Of a DNA stretch of 64,000 nucleotides, positions 9,918-19,126 are shown piece by piece. Under the pieces are notes generated by a model. The model had not been told where the DNA came from. It ran no database searches and saw nothing but the letters and a program-made list of their open reading frames with translations. The stretch is from Pyrinomonadaceae bacterium (GTDB lineage: Bacteria > Acidobacteriota > Blastocatellia > Pyrinomonadales > Pyrinomonadaceae). The stretch is taken from NCBI GenBank assembly GCA_021463165.1, contig JAJTWY010000004.1:124001-188000 (forward strand), in the 5' to 3' direction. The position numbers and the translations under genes were made by a program. The stretch's first letter is position 1; each line of letters begins with the position of its first letter.

Positions 9918-12602
9918 ATGGAATTAGCAAAGGCCTACGAACCAAAAGTAGCCGAGGAAAGTCATTACAAGCGCTGGGAAGAATGCGGCTTTTTCAAGCC
10001 GGAACTGAATCAGGACCCCGGCGCGGAAACTTATTCGATCGTTATTCCGCCGCCCAACGTCACCGGCAGCCTGCATATGGGCCACGCGCTCCAGCACACG
10101 ATAATGGATGTTCTGATCCGCTGGAAACGTATGCAGGGCTACAAAACTCTCTGGCTGCCCGGGACTGACCACGCCGGTATCTCGGTGCAGAGAAAGGTGG
10201 TGGAGCAGCTCAGAAAAGAAGAGAACAAGACCCCGCTTGACATCGGGCGTGATGAGTTTGTCGCGAGATGCTGGACGTGGAAGGAGCAGTACGGCAACAC
10301 GATCACCGAGCAAATGCGCCGCGAAGGAGCTTCGGTCGATTGGTCGCGCCATCGTTTCACAATGGACGAGAGCCTTTCGCTGGCCGTCCGCAACGTCTTT
10401 TGCACACTTTACGATGAAGGTTGGATATACCGGGGCCTTCGGATCGTCAACTGGTGTCCTAAGGATCGGACCGTGCTCTCGGATCTCGAGGTAAAGGAGG
10501 AAACGAGAAAGGACGGGAAATTGACCTATCTCAAATATCCGATCGAGGGAACCGACCGAACGCTTACCGTCGCGACGACGCGGCCTGAGACGATGCTCGG
10601 TGACACGGCCGTCGCCGTTAGTCCTTCGGACGAGCGGTACAAAGACCTGATAGGGAAGACCATTGCCCTGCCTCTGACTGATCGGAAGATCCCGATCGTT
10701 GCCGACGAATACGTCGATGCCGAATTTGGCACCGGTGCCGTCAAGGTTACGCCGGCACACGACCCGAACGATTACCAGATCGGCGAGCGCCACAACCTCG
10801 AGAAGCTGCTGATAATGAATGACGACGGCACGATGAATGCTGCCGCGGGAGCTGAATTCGAAGGCCTCGACCGATTTGCTGCAAGGGAAAAGGTCGTGGC
10901 AATGTTCGGCGATCTCGGACTGCTCGAAAAGGTCGAGGACTATGAGATATCGCTTCCGGTTTGCGAACGCTGCAAGACTATCGTCGAGCCGATCTTGTCC
11001 GAACAGTGGTTTGTGAAAATGGACGAAATGCGCGACCTCGCGCTCGACCTGATGCGTACCGAAGGCGTGCCGCACTTTTCGCCACAGGTCCCGCACGAGA
11101 AGGTCTATACCTTATGGCTCGAGAATCTGAAGGATTGGACCATCTCGCGACAGCTTTGGTGGGGCCATCAGATCCCTGCGTGGTATGACGACGAAGGAAA
11201 TGTTTACGTCGCCCCAACCGAAGCCGCTGCCCGTGAAAAGGCGGGCGGAAAGGAATTGAAGCAGGATCAGGACGTTCTCGATACATGGTTTTCGAGCGGA
11301 TTGTGGGCATTCTCGACCTTTGGCTGGACCGGCGGAGCTGGCGTGCCCGCCGATCTTGCCACCTATCTGCCAACCGACGTCCTCGTGACCGGCCGCGACA
11401 TCATATTCCTATGGGTTTCGCGAATGATAATGCTTACCGGCAAGTTCACGGGGGAGAAGGCATTCAACGACGTCGTCGTGACCGGAACCGTGCTCGGCAA
11501 GGACGGCAAGCCGATGTCGAAATCGCGTAACAACGGCGTCGACCCGATCGAGATGTTCGACAAGTTTGGTGTCGATGCAACGCGTATCTACCTGGCATCG
11601 ATCGCTACCGGTGCGGATATCAAGTGGAACGACGTCGGTGTCGAAACCTATCGGAATTTCGCCAATAAGATATGGAACGCGACTCGATTTTGCCTCCTGA
11701 ATTCGGAGGGGGCGAGTGTCGATCATTCGGATCTTGTTGAACGCGGCGAAATGGGCATCGCCGACAGATGGATCATTTCGCGGCTCAACCAGACCGCGCT
11801 GGATGTAAACAAGTCGCTCGAAAGATACGAGTTTCACACTGCCGTTTCGCTGCTTTACCACTTTTTCTGGGATGATTTCTGCGATTGGTATATCGAGCTC
11901 AAGAAAGATGAGATAAACGCCGGCGACATTGCGGCGACGCGACGCATCTTGACCGTGCTCGAGATCGCTCTGAGGATGCTGCATCCATTTATGCCGTATC
12001 TTACCGAGGAACTTTGGCACAAACTGCCGGGAACGTCGTCCGCGATGAATAATTCAGTCTATTCAGAGGCTGAGGCGAGCATCATGCTGACAAAATTTCC
12101 GCCGGGAGATCTTTCCGCCATCGACCCGCAGGCTGAGGCGGAAATGGGCGCTGTCATCGAGGTCATAAAACGTGTTCGAAATATCCGTACGGAAATGCAG
12201 ATCTCGCCTTCGATCAAGTTCGAGGTGCACATTGGGGCTCAGAGATCTTTCCAAGAGGTCTTTCGGGCTAACGAGGCACAGATATTGAAGCTGGCTCGCG
12301 CCGAAAAGATTGTGATCGGTGATACACTTGTCGCACCGAAAGCATCAGCCAAGGCGGTGACGTCAGAAGCACAGATCGCAGTTCCTCTCGAAGGCCTGAT
12401 CGATTTTGATAAGGAACGCGAGAGGCTTTCAACACAGATAGCTAAATTGGGGGAGGAAAGATCAAGGCTCGATGCCCAACTTTCGAATGCGAATTTTGTT
12501 GAGCGGGCTCCGGCTGAAAAGGTCGAGGGCCTTCGCGATAGGTCCAAGGAATTGGAAGGGCAGATTGCGACCTTGCAGATGAACCTCTCGGCACTCGGCT
12601 AA
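9918..12602 (+). CDS. valS: valyl-tRNA synthetase
   Basis: An 894-residue class I aminoacyl-tRNA synthetase. The HIGH-type motif is HMGH at about 53-56 within NVTGSLHMGHALQ. The KMSKS loop near residue 531 reads PMSKS within GKPMSKSRNNG, so the first Lys of the motif is replaced by Pro. The CP1 editing domain includes ATTRPETMLGDTAVAV. NWCPKDRTVLSDLEV and the C-terminal coiled coil (from about residue 830) are typical of ValRS. The gene starts after a terminator, so it has its own promoter. Confidence 0.97.
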   Translation: MELAKAYEPKVAEESHYKRWEECGFFKPELNQDPGAETYSIVIPPPNVTGSLHMGHALQHTIMDVLIRWKRMQGYKTLWLPGTDHAGISVQRKVVEQLRKEENKTPLDIGRDEFVARCWTWKEQYGNTITEQMRREGASVDWSRHRFTMDESLSLAVRNVFCTLYDEGWIYRGLRIVNWCPKDRTVLSDLEVKEETRKDGKLTYLKYPIEGTDRTLTVATTRPETMLGDTAVAVSPSDERYKDLIGKTIALPLTDRKIPIVADEYVDAEFGTGAVKVTPAHDPNDYQIGERHNLEKLLIMNDDGTMNAAAGAEFEGLDRFAAREKVVAMFGDLGLLEKVEDYEISLPVCERCKTIVEPILSEQWFVKMDEMRDLALDLMRTEGVPHFSPQVPHEKVYTLWLENLKDWTISRQLWWGHQIPAWYDDEGNVYVAPTEAAAREKAGGKELKQDQDVLDTWFSSGLWAFSTFGWTGGAGVPADLATYLPTDVLVTGRDIIFLWVSRMIMLTGKFTGEKAFNDVVVTGTVLGKDGKPMSKSRNNGVDPIEMFDKFGVDATRIYLASIATGADIKWNDVGVETYRNFANKIWNATRFCLLNSEGASVDHSDLVERGEMGIADRWIISRLNQTALDVNKSLERYEFHTAVSLLYHFFWDDFCDWYIELKKDEINAGDIAATRRILTVLEIALRMLHPFMPYLTEELWHKLPGTSSAMNNSVYSEAEASIMLTKFPPGDLSAIDPQAEAEMGAVIEVIKRVRNIRTEMQISPSIKFEVHIGAQRSFQEVFRANEAQILKLARAEKIVIGDTLVAPKASAKAVTSEAQIAVPLEGLIDFDKERERLSTQIAKLGEERSRLDAQLSNANFVERAPAEKVEGLRDRSKELEGQIATLQMNLSALG

Positions 12603-12617
12603 AGGATAGGATCGGTT

Positions 12618-13478
12618 ATGAACTGGCTCGAAAACGGTGAAATGATGGCGAGTATCGGCGAATTTCTCGCTGAGGACATTGGGCGCGGTGACATTACCAC
12701 GTCGTCAACGGTGCCAAGAGATACGCGCGGCCTTGGACGCTTTCTCGCCAAGGAAGACCTGGTGCTTTGCGGCATCGACGTTGCGGAGGCCGTCTTTTTT
12801 CACCTCGATCCGGACAGCTCTGAGGTCGAGACGACGAACAGCGACGGTGATGAGGTCACGGCCGGCACCGTTTTTGCGACGCTCAAAGGCTATGCTGACG
12901 TCCTTCTCGTCGGCGAGCGGACGGCGCTCAACCTGATCCAGCGGCTTTCCGGCATTGCAACTTTGACCAGACAATTTGTTAAGGCAGTCGAAGGAACGGG
13001 TGCGAATATTGTCGATACGCGAAAGACGACGCCGGGCTTGCGAATGCTCGAAAAGTACGCGGTCACTATCGGCGGCGGTAAGAACCACCGAATGGGCCTC
13101 GATGACGGGGTTTTGATAAAGGACAATCATATCGCGCTTGCGGGCGGCATTACCGAGGCGGTTCGGGCCGCCAAGAAGAGCGTCGGGCATCTCCATAAGA
13201 TCGAGGTGGAGATCTCAAACTGGGCCCAGCTTCGAGAGGCGATCGAGGCCGGTGCCGAGATCGTAATGCTCGACAACCAGACCCCCGAGGAAGCCGCAAA
13301 GCTCGTTCAGATGGCCCGCTCGATGAACCCGTCGGTGATCATAGAGGCGTCGGGGAATATGTCGCTCGACCGCGTCCGTTCGTTTGCTGAAGCGGGTGTT
13401 GATCTGATCTCGGTCGGGCGCCTGACCCATTCTGCCCGCGCGGTCGATATTTCGTTCAAGATCCAGGCGACGGCCTAG
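12618..13478 (+). CDS. nadC: nicotinate-nucleotide pyrophosphorylase (quinolinate phosphoribosyltransferase) NadC
   Basis: A 286-residue enzyme that converts quinolinate and PRPP to nicotinate mononucleotide in de novo NAD synthesis. Motifs are AEDIGRGDITT at the N-terminus, ALNLIQRLSGIAT, DTRKTTPGLR, HRMGLDDGVLIKDNHI and the glycine-rich end (EASGNMSLDRV, GVDLISVGRLTHS). It starts 15 bases after valS. Its last 4 bases overlap the end of the convergent CPBP gene. Confidence 0.96.
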   Translation: MNWLENGEMMASIGEFLAEDIGRGDITTSSTVPRDTRGLGRFLAKEDLVLCGIDVAEAVFFHLDPDSSEVETTNSDGDEVTAGTVFATLKGYADVLLVGERTALNLIQRLSGIATLTRQFVKAVEGTGANIVDTRKTTPGLRMLEKYAVTIGGGKNHRMGLDDGVLIKDNHIALAGGITEAVRAAKKSVGHLHKIEVEISNWAQLREAIEAGAEIVMLDNQTPEEAAKLVQMARSMNPSVIIEASGNMSLDRVRSFAEAGVDLISVGRLTHSARAVDISFKIQATA

Positions 13479-14380
13479 TCAGGATCGCCTTCTGGCAGCG
13501 ATCGGGGGCTCAGATCCGGCATAAACCAGATGACCGCGCTTGATGCGATCAGCGCGACCGTGCACGCGATGCCACCTTCGATGCCATAATTCTCGCCGGT
13601 CAACCACTGCGGCCCCGCGTCTATCTCCTTTAGGAGCGACGTCGATACGATCTCGGTCATTCCGCTGACCTCGATGCCGTAGAATGCTCCCTGCATCCAG
13701 TTCCACGTCAGGTGCAGGCCCCAGACGAACCACAGATCACGGGTCTTGAGATAAGCCATCGAGAACCAGATACCCGCGAGCATTGTGTTTGCGATGGAGA
13801 ATGGGGTGGCGCCGGGATTATCCGCATGGACCACACCAAAAAAGATGGATGTAAAGATGATCGCGAGCCAGCCGTATCCCGAGCGAACGAATGTCTGCAG
13901 TACATAGCCGCGAAACAGGGCCTCCTCGAATGCGGCCATTATTCCGAAGATAAGAAATGACATCGTCCAGACGGCAAGAAGCGAAAGAGGCGAAACGTCA
14001 TTCAATTCAAACCGTAATCCTCCGAAACCCATCGCAAGAATGACCGCGAATGACAATGTGAGGGCACCTGCCACCAGGCCCACAAGCCAGTTTCTGAGCC
14101 AGCGGCCGCCAACTCCGGCACCGAGGGCCTCGAACGGCAGTTTTTCGAAGTATTTTCCGCATAGCCAGCCGATCACTATCGCCGGCACCAGAGAAAGCAG
14201 GCCTGTGACGATCAGGAATATGTGCGTGCCACGAGCCGTCGGAGCGGTGTCGATGGCCGACAGCACGACCCTGCCGGCCGCGCCCAGCACGACCGCGACG
14301 AATATGAAAGCAAACAAGAAGAACGCCGCCCGCCAGCCGCTCCGCAAGGTGCCGTTCTGATCGAAGAAGATAGTATTCAC
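13475..14380 (-). CDS. CPBP-family intramembrane metalloprotease
   Basis: A 301-residue polytopic membrane protein of the CPBP (CAAX/Abi-type) protease family. The catalytic signature EEALFRGYVLQ with the paired glutamates and Arg, the second motif FGVVHADNP with a conserved His, and the third motif LHLTWNWMQG are present. Eight or so hydrophobic segments can be seen. The substrate cannot be predicted. The gene is divergent from the NtrY-like kinase, 52 bases apart, so the two promoters must overlap. Confidence 0.88.
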   Translation of the reverse strand: MNTIFFDQNGTLRSGWRAAFFLFAFIFVAVVLGAAGRVVLSAIDTAPTARGTHIFLIVTGLLSLVPAIVIGWLCGKYFEKLPFEALGAGVGGRWLRNWLVGLVAGALTLSFAVILAMGFGGLRFELNDVSPLSLLAVWTMSFLIFGIMAAFEEALFRGYVLQTFVRSGYGWLAIIFTSIFFGVVHADNPGATPFSIANTMLAGIWFSMAYLKTRDLWFVWGLHLTWNWMQGAFYGIEVSGMTEIVSTSLLKEIDAGPQWLTGENYGIEGGIACTVALIASSAVIWFMPDLSPRSLPEGDPD

Positions 14381-14432
14381 AACAGTTCAAAAGATTCTAT
14401 CGAACCAAGCGGCACGTGTTAAACTTTCTCGA

Positions 14433-16598
14433 GTGGAAAACAGTGTGAAGAAGCCGAAAAGACGGAAGATGCCGTGGGTCATCGGCAGCATCGTCGCGGC
14501 TTCGTTCGCAACGCTCGTTATCCTCCAATCAAGTAATCTCTGGAAGGATTTTACGATCGAATCGTCGGGCGACCTCTTGCTGCTTTATGCACTTTCGGGG
14601 CTTAATTTTGCGGCGCTGATCATCTTCGGCTTCATCTTCCTGCGCAGCATTATCAAACTGGTCAGGGAACGCAGGACGTTCACGCTCGGAGCAAAGATAA
14701 AAACTCGGCTGCTGATCTATTTCTTCTCGCTGAGCCTGCTTCCGATCATTGCGATGGCGTTCTTCTCATATCTTTTCATGAACCGAGCGCTCGATCGGTG
14801 GTTCACCAGCATTCCCGAGAATGTGCTCCGCGAGACGAAGGTGCTGCAGACCGAGTCATTGCTTGACCGTTTGGCAAAACTCGACCAGTCAACCCGGATG
14901 CTCGCTACTTCGTTCGAGAGGGCTGAGCCCGGGAATGGGGAATTGGCCAGTATCGCGACGACCGGAAGCCTTGTACACATTAGCATCCTATCGTCCGACA
15001 ATACCGTAAAGGCAGCCTATCAGCGGGATGTCACGCCTGATGAGCACGCGGAACTCGATGGGCTGCTGCGCCTGGCACGCGAGGGCAGGATCGCCGAGCC
15101 GGCACTTCGCGACGGAAAGGGCTTTGATGTCAGCGTCGCAACTCTCTCGGGCGGCCGTCGGCTCGTCGTTGTTCCGGATCCCTATGGCGAACGAACCCTC
15201 GGCGCGGTGGTCGAGCGTTCGGTGGAGGAGTTTGAACGCCTGAAACAGACGCAGATCACGATCCGTCGTGTCGGGCTGTTGACGCTCGGCGTGCTCACGT
15301 TTTTGTTGATCTTCGCCTCGACATGGATCGCGTTCTATGTCGCTCGCGGTTTGACGGCGCCGATCAAGGCACTTGCCGAAGGAGCCGAGGAGATAGCACA
15401 GGGCAATCTAAGCCATCGCGTCGATGTCTTGGCCGAAGATGAGCTCGCGCTGCTTGTATCGACGTTCAACGAGATGTCGGCAAAGCTTGAATCGAACTCG
15501 ATCGAGATCGGCAATCGCCGCAGGTATATCGAGACTGTCCTCGAAACGCTCCCGAACGGCGTGATCTCGTTCGACGCCAGTAACAGGATCACGACAATAA
15601 ACGAATCGGCGAAGTTGATCCTGAAAAAGAAAGGTGCGGGCGTCGCGAGTCTTGACGATCTCGTCGGCGGATCAGATCGGGAAGGCTTCGAGCGTCTGCT
15701 GTCACGAGCTCGTCGGGTCGGCCGAGCTTCTGATCAGGTAGCCCTGCGGGGAGCGACGTCGAATGGAACTGGTGACGAACTGACAGTCGCTCTTACGGCG
15801 ACAAAATTACCGGCGGACGATGGCGTTGTGCTTGTGATCGAGGATCTTACCGAACTGATCGCCGCGCAGCGTGCTTCGGCATGGCAGGAGGTCGCCCGAC
15901 GAATGGCCCACGAGATCAAGAATCCGTTGACCCCGATCCAGCTTTCGGCCGAACGGATCGCGAAGCGTTTTGCCGAAAGCGGAAATGACGAGGGTGGCCC
16001 TCGCCGCGATCGCGCGAACGACAAGGCACCGACATCGGCCTTCGTTCACGAGAGCACATCGACCATTCTCCGCGAAGTGACGTCGCTAAAGGCCATGGTC
16101 GATGAGTTTTCGCGATTCGCAAGGCTGCCCGATACGAAGCTCGAACCCGGAGATCTGAATAGCGTGATCGAACAGGCGAGATCCGTTTTCGACGGCCGGT
16201 TCACACGGCCCGTGATCGACCTGGAATTGACTGACGGTCTCCCGCAGGTGATGCTCGACCCCGAGCAGATGAAACGCATCTTCGTGAATCTGATCGAGAA
16301 CGCCGTTGAGGCATTTGATGGGAACATCGAAGATCCTCGAATAGTGGTTACGACTCGACATGACGCGGCCCGCGACCTTGTCGTTGTCGAGGTTTCGGAC
16401 AATGGAAGGGGGATCGCTCCGGCCGATCTGCAGAAGCTATTTCAGCCGTATTTTTCGACCAAGGGCCGCGGCACCGGGCTCGGCCTCGCTATCGTGAAGC
16501 GGATCGTGACTGACCACAATGGCCGGATCAACGTCGCCGCTAACCAACCCGCCGGAGCAAAGTTTATAATCGAATTGCCGGTCGGTGATAGGGCATGA
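14433..16598 (+). CDS. NtrY-like membrane sensor histidine kinase
   Basis: A 721-residue sensor kinase. Three membrane helices lie at about 14-32, 48-70 and 92-115, an extracytoplasmic domain at about 120-280, a fourth helix at about 283-303, then HAMP, PAS-like, HisKA and HATPase domains. The phospho-acceptor His is near 493 in RRMAHEIKNPLTPIQLS; the ATPase boxes are NLIENAVEAFDG, SDNGRGIAP and GRGTGLGLAI. This topology is that of NtrY. The start used is GTG at 14433; GTG at 14445 is also possible. It overlaps the next gene by 4 bases (ATGA), so the pair is co-translated. Confidence 0.92.
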   Translation: MENSVKKPKRRKMPWVIGSIVAASFATLVILQSSNLWKDFTIESSGDLLLLYALSGLNFAALIIFGFIFLRSIIKLVRERRTFTLGAKIKTRLLIYFFSLSLLPIIAMAFFSYLFMNRALDRWFTSIPENVLRETKVLQTESLLDRLAKLDQSTRMLATSFERAEPGNGELASIATTGSLVHISILSSDNTVKAAYQRDVTPDEHAELDGLLRLAREGRIAEPALRDGKGFDVSVATLSGGRRLVVVPDPYGERTLGAVVERSVEEFERLKQTQITIRRVGLLTLGVLTFLLIFASTWIAFYVARGLTAPIKALAEGAEEIAQGNLSHRVDVLAEDELALLVSTFNEMSAKLESNSIEIGNRRRYIETVLETLPNGVISFDASNRITTINESAKLILKKKGAGVASLDDLVGGSDREGFERLLSRARRVGRASDQVALRGATSNGTGDELTVALTATKLPADDGVVLVIEDLTELIAAQRASAWQEVARRMAHEIKNPLTPIQLSAERIAKRFAESGNDEGGPRRDRANDKAPTSAFVHESTSTILREVTSLKAMVDEFSRFARLPDTKLEPGDLNSVIEQARSVFDGRFTRPVIDLELTDGLPQVMLDPEQMKRIFVNLIENAVEAFDGNIEDPRIVVTTRHDAARDLVVVEVSDNGRGIAPADLQKLFQPYFSTKGRGTGLGLAIVKRIVTDHNGRINVAANQPAGAKFIIELPVGDRA

Positions 16599-17947
16599 TC
16601 AATTCCATACTCATTGTTGACGACGAACCTGGTATTCGCGATACACTTCGCGCGGTGCTCGAGGATGAGGATTTCGTTGTAGAAACTGCCTCGTCCGGTG
16701 AGGAGTGTCTTGAAAAGGTCAAACTGGCGGGTTACGCGTGCATCCTGCTCGATATCTGGCTGGGCGACGGCATCGATGGGTTGGAAACCCTGCAGAAAAT
16801 AAAGGAAGAAGGCGTCGATTCGGCAGTCGTGATGATCTCGGGCCACGGAAATATCGAGACGGCTGTGCGTTCAACCAAGCTCGGTGCCTTTGATTTTATT
16901 GAGAAGCCGCTGAGCCTCGAACGCACTATCGTCACCGTTAAAAATGCTGTTAGACAGCGTCAACTTGAACTTGCCAATCAACAGCTCCAGAACGAGCTCG
17001 CCGAACAGTACGTGATGGTCGGCGACTCGATCGTGATGCGTGCCCTGCGAAAGCAGATCTCGATCGTCGCCCCGACCGATGGCCGCGTGCTGATCTCGGG
17101 CGAGAGCGGTACGGGCAAGGAGCTGGTCGCCCGTGCGATCCACGCACAATCGAAACGTAGGAACGCACCCTTTGTCGAGATCAATTCCGCCGCGATACCC
17201 GAGGAACTTGTGGAATCAGAGCTTTTTGGCCATGCAAAGGGTGCATTTTCCGGTGCTTCGAAAGCAAAGAAAGGGAAGTTCGAGATCGCCGACGGAGCAA
17301 CGCTCTTTCTGGACGAGATCGGTGATATGTCGCCGCGAGTCCAGGCGAAAATGCTGCGCGTGCTCGAGGAGCAGCGGTTCGAACCTGTTGGCAGCAATAC
17401 GCCCGTGAGTGTTGACGTTCGCGTCATTTCGGCGACGAACAAACCGCTTGACGGCTTGATCGAGAACGGCAATTTTCGATCCGATCTTTTTTATCGGCTC
17501 AACGTGATCCCGTTTCAGGTCCCGCCGCTCCGCGAGCGTCGCGAGGATATCCCGGTGCTGATCGAACATTTTAACCGCCGGTTTTCGCTGGAATATGGAA
17601 AAACGCCGAAGACCTTTTCCGATGAAGCGATCGACGCCCTGCAGAGTTATCAATGGATCGGCAACGTCCGCGAGTTGAAAAATACGGTCGAGCGCATCGT
17701 CATCATGTCATCGAAAGATGCGGTCGCGGCCGACGACCTGCCGGACATGGATGTCTCGCGGGAGCCTTCGGCTATCAGTTTTCGTTTTCCCAGCTTCAAA
17801 GAGGCGACCGATGCCTATCAGCGGGAGTTTATCCTACATAAACTCGCCGAATTTGACGGAAATGTCGCACGCGCGGCAGAGGAGATGGGAGTTGACCGAA
17901 GCCACCTGTATCGGCGAATGAGGAATCTTGGGATCCAGGTTCGCTGA
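16595..17947 (+). CDS. NtrC/NtrX-family sigma-54 response regulator
   Basis: A 450-residue transcription activator. The receiver domain has DDE at 9-11 and phospho-acceptor Asp 53 (LLDIW). The AAA+ domain has Walker A GESGTGKE at 169-176, Walker B TLFLDEIGD, and the sigma-54 contact loop at 216-221 reading GAFSGA rather than the usual GAFTGA. A Fis-type helix-turn-helix ends the protein (NVARAAEEMGVDRSHLYRRM). It is the cognate regulator of the preceding kinase. The retained loop, with a conservative Thr to Ser change, implies that it activates sigma-54 promoters. Confidence 0.94.
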   Translation: MINSILIVDDEPGIRDTLRAVLEDEDFVVETASSGEECLEKVKLAGYACILLDIWLGDGIDGLETLQKIKEEGVDSAVVMISGHGNIETAVRSTKLGAFDFIEKPLSLERTIVTVKNAVRQRQLELANQQLQNELAEQYVMVGDSIVMRALRKQISIVAPTDGRVLISGESGTGKELVARAIHAQSKRRNAPFVEINSAAIPEELVESELFGHAKGAFSGASKAKKGKFEIADGATLFLDEIGDMSPRVQAKMLRVLEEQRFEPVGSNTPVSVDVRVISATNKPLDGLIENGNFRSDLFYRLNVIPFQVPPLRERREDIPVLIEHFNRRFSLEYGKTPKTFSDEAIDALQSYQWIGNVRELKNTVERIVIMSSKDAVAADDLPDMDVSREPSAISFRFPSFKEATDAYQREFILHKLAEFDGNVARAAEEMGVDRSHLYRRMRNLGIQVR

Positions 17948-17960
17948 CGTCGAATTTTTC

Positions 17961-17989
17961 TTGACAGTCACGAGAGCCTAGCATATCTT
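17961..17989 (+). promoter_or_regulatory. sigma-70 promoter for the CapA-like gene
   Basis: A perfect TTGACA (17961-17966), a 17-base spacer and TATCTT (17984-17989). The expected transcription start is only about 13 bases before the ATG at 18009, so the leader would be very short and lacks a clear Shine-Dalgarno sequence. Confidence 0.65.
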
Positions 17990-18008
17990 CTTTGTACACT
18001 TCATTTAC

Positions 18009-19076
18009 ATGAGATCGCAATACAAGATTCGCCCATTGTTCGGATTCATTCTGGCGGTCGGAATGGCAGCACTTTCTGCCTGCTCAGAGTCGGTTTCGCC
18101 GCCGGCAGCCACACCGACGCCGACGCCGGAACCTGAGCGAACGATCGTTTTCAACGCCGTAGGCGACATAATGCTTTCGCGTGGGGTTGCGGCGGCCTCG
18201 GATCGCGCCCGTGCCGCCGATCATCCTTTCAGCAAGCTCAAAGATGAGTTCATGGCTGCCGATTTCAATTTCGGCAATCTCGAATCACCGGTCTCCGGCA
18301 ATGACAAGCGGATCGGCAAGGGACTTGTTTTCAATGCCCGTCGCGATCATGTGAAGCCGCTGATCGATCACAAGTTCAAGATAATGAACCTGGCCAATAA
18401 CCATTCGATGGACCAGCTTCTGAGCGGACTGATGTACACGCGAACATTCCTGGATGAGATCGGTGTAAAGCACACGGGAACGGGCGCCAATCTGTCTGAA
18501 GCATGGAAACCGGCCGTTATCGAGGAAAAGGGCATCAGGATAGCGGTTGTCGGGGCTTCGTACGCCTCGATAAATGATGGCGGCGTGGCGAGGAATGACT
18601 ACGTCGCACGGTGCGAGGACGTTGAGAATCTACGCAAGGCCATCAAAGACGCTCGCGGAATGAGCGATCTCGTGATCGCGACGATGCACGCGGGCGTCGA
18701 ATATGTACTCAAGCCCGACAAGACGCAGATCGCCTTCGCGCGTGACGCTATCGATGCCGGTGCTGATATCGTCATCGGTGCCCATCCGCACTGGATACAA
18801 ACGATCGAAGAATACAAGGGCAAGCCGGTATTTTATTCGCTCGGCAATTTTATCTTCGATCAGCGAAAGCCCGAGACGCGAACGGGCCTGATGCTTAAGA
18901 TCACGGTGAAGAAGGGCGGGCCGCTCGGTCCGCTGACGGCGATCGACACGATAGAAATGATCCCCGTTGTGATAGACGACTACAGCACGCCCCGACGAGC
19001 GAACGCCGTCGAATCGGCGGCGATACTCAAGAAGATCGGGGTTACAGACCCGATAATGAAGCGAACGGCGAACTAA
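18009..19076 (+). CDS. CapA-family (PGA_cap) metallophosphatase-like lipoprotein
   Basis: A 355-residue predicted lipoprotein: a hydrophobic signal segment ends in LSAC, with the lipid Cys near residue 25, then a Pro-Thr-Glu-rich spacer. The catalytic-like domain shows calcineurin-type phosphoesterase motifs typical of CapA: GDIMLSRGV, NLESPV, NLANNHSMD and GAHPHWIQ, plus YSLGNFIFDQ. Family members act in poly-gamma-glutamate capsule synthesis or have unknown envelope roles; no capB or capC is nearby, so capsule synthesis is not supported by context. It is transcribed from its own promoter after the two-component pair. Confidence 0.87.
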   Translation: MRSQYKIRPLFGFILAVGMAALSACSESVSPPAATPTPTPEPERTIVFNAVGDIMLSRGVAAASDRARAADHPFSKLKDEFMAADFNFGNLESPVSGNDKRIGKGLVFNARRDHVKPLIDHKFKIMNLANNHSMDQLLSGLMYTRTFLDEIGVKHTGTGANLSEAWKPAVIEEKGIRIAVVGASYASINDGGVARNDYVARCEDVENLRKAIKDARGMSDLVIATMHAGVEYVLKPDKTQIAFARDAIDAGADIVIGAHPHWIQTIEEYKGKPVFYSLGNFIFDQRKPETRTGLMLKITVKKGGPLGPLTAIDTIEMIPVVIDDYSTPRRANAVESAAILKKIGVTDPIMKRTAN

Positions 19077-19126
19077 GGGATCAACGGCGGCAGGGCCGCA
19101 AAACGGGTCGCCGCGGCATCATGCGG

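Noticed and set aside
9924..11096. 390-codon open frame on the minus strand
   Set aside because: It is antisense to valS, which has complete synthetase motifs.
18009..19076. capsule biosynthesis locus
   Set aside because: Only a CapA-like gene is present; capB, capC and other capsule genes are missing.
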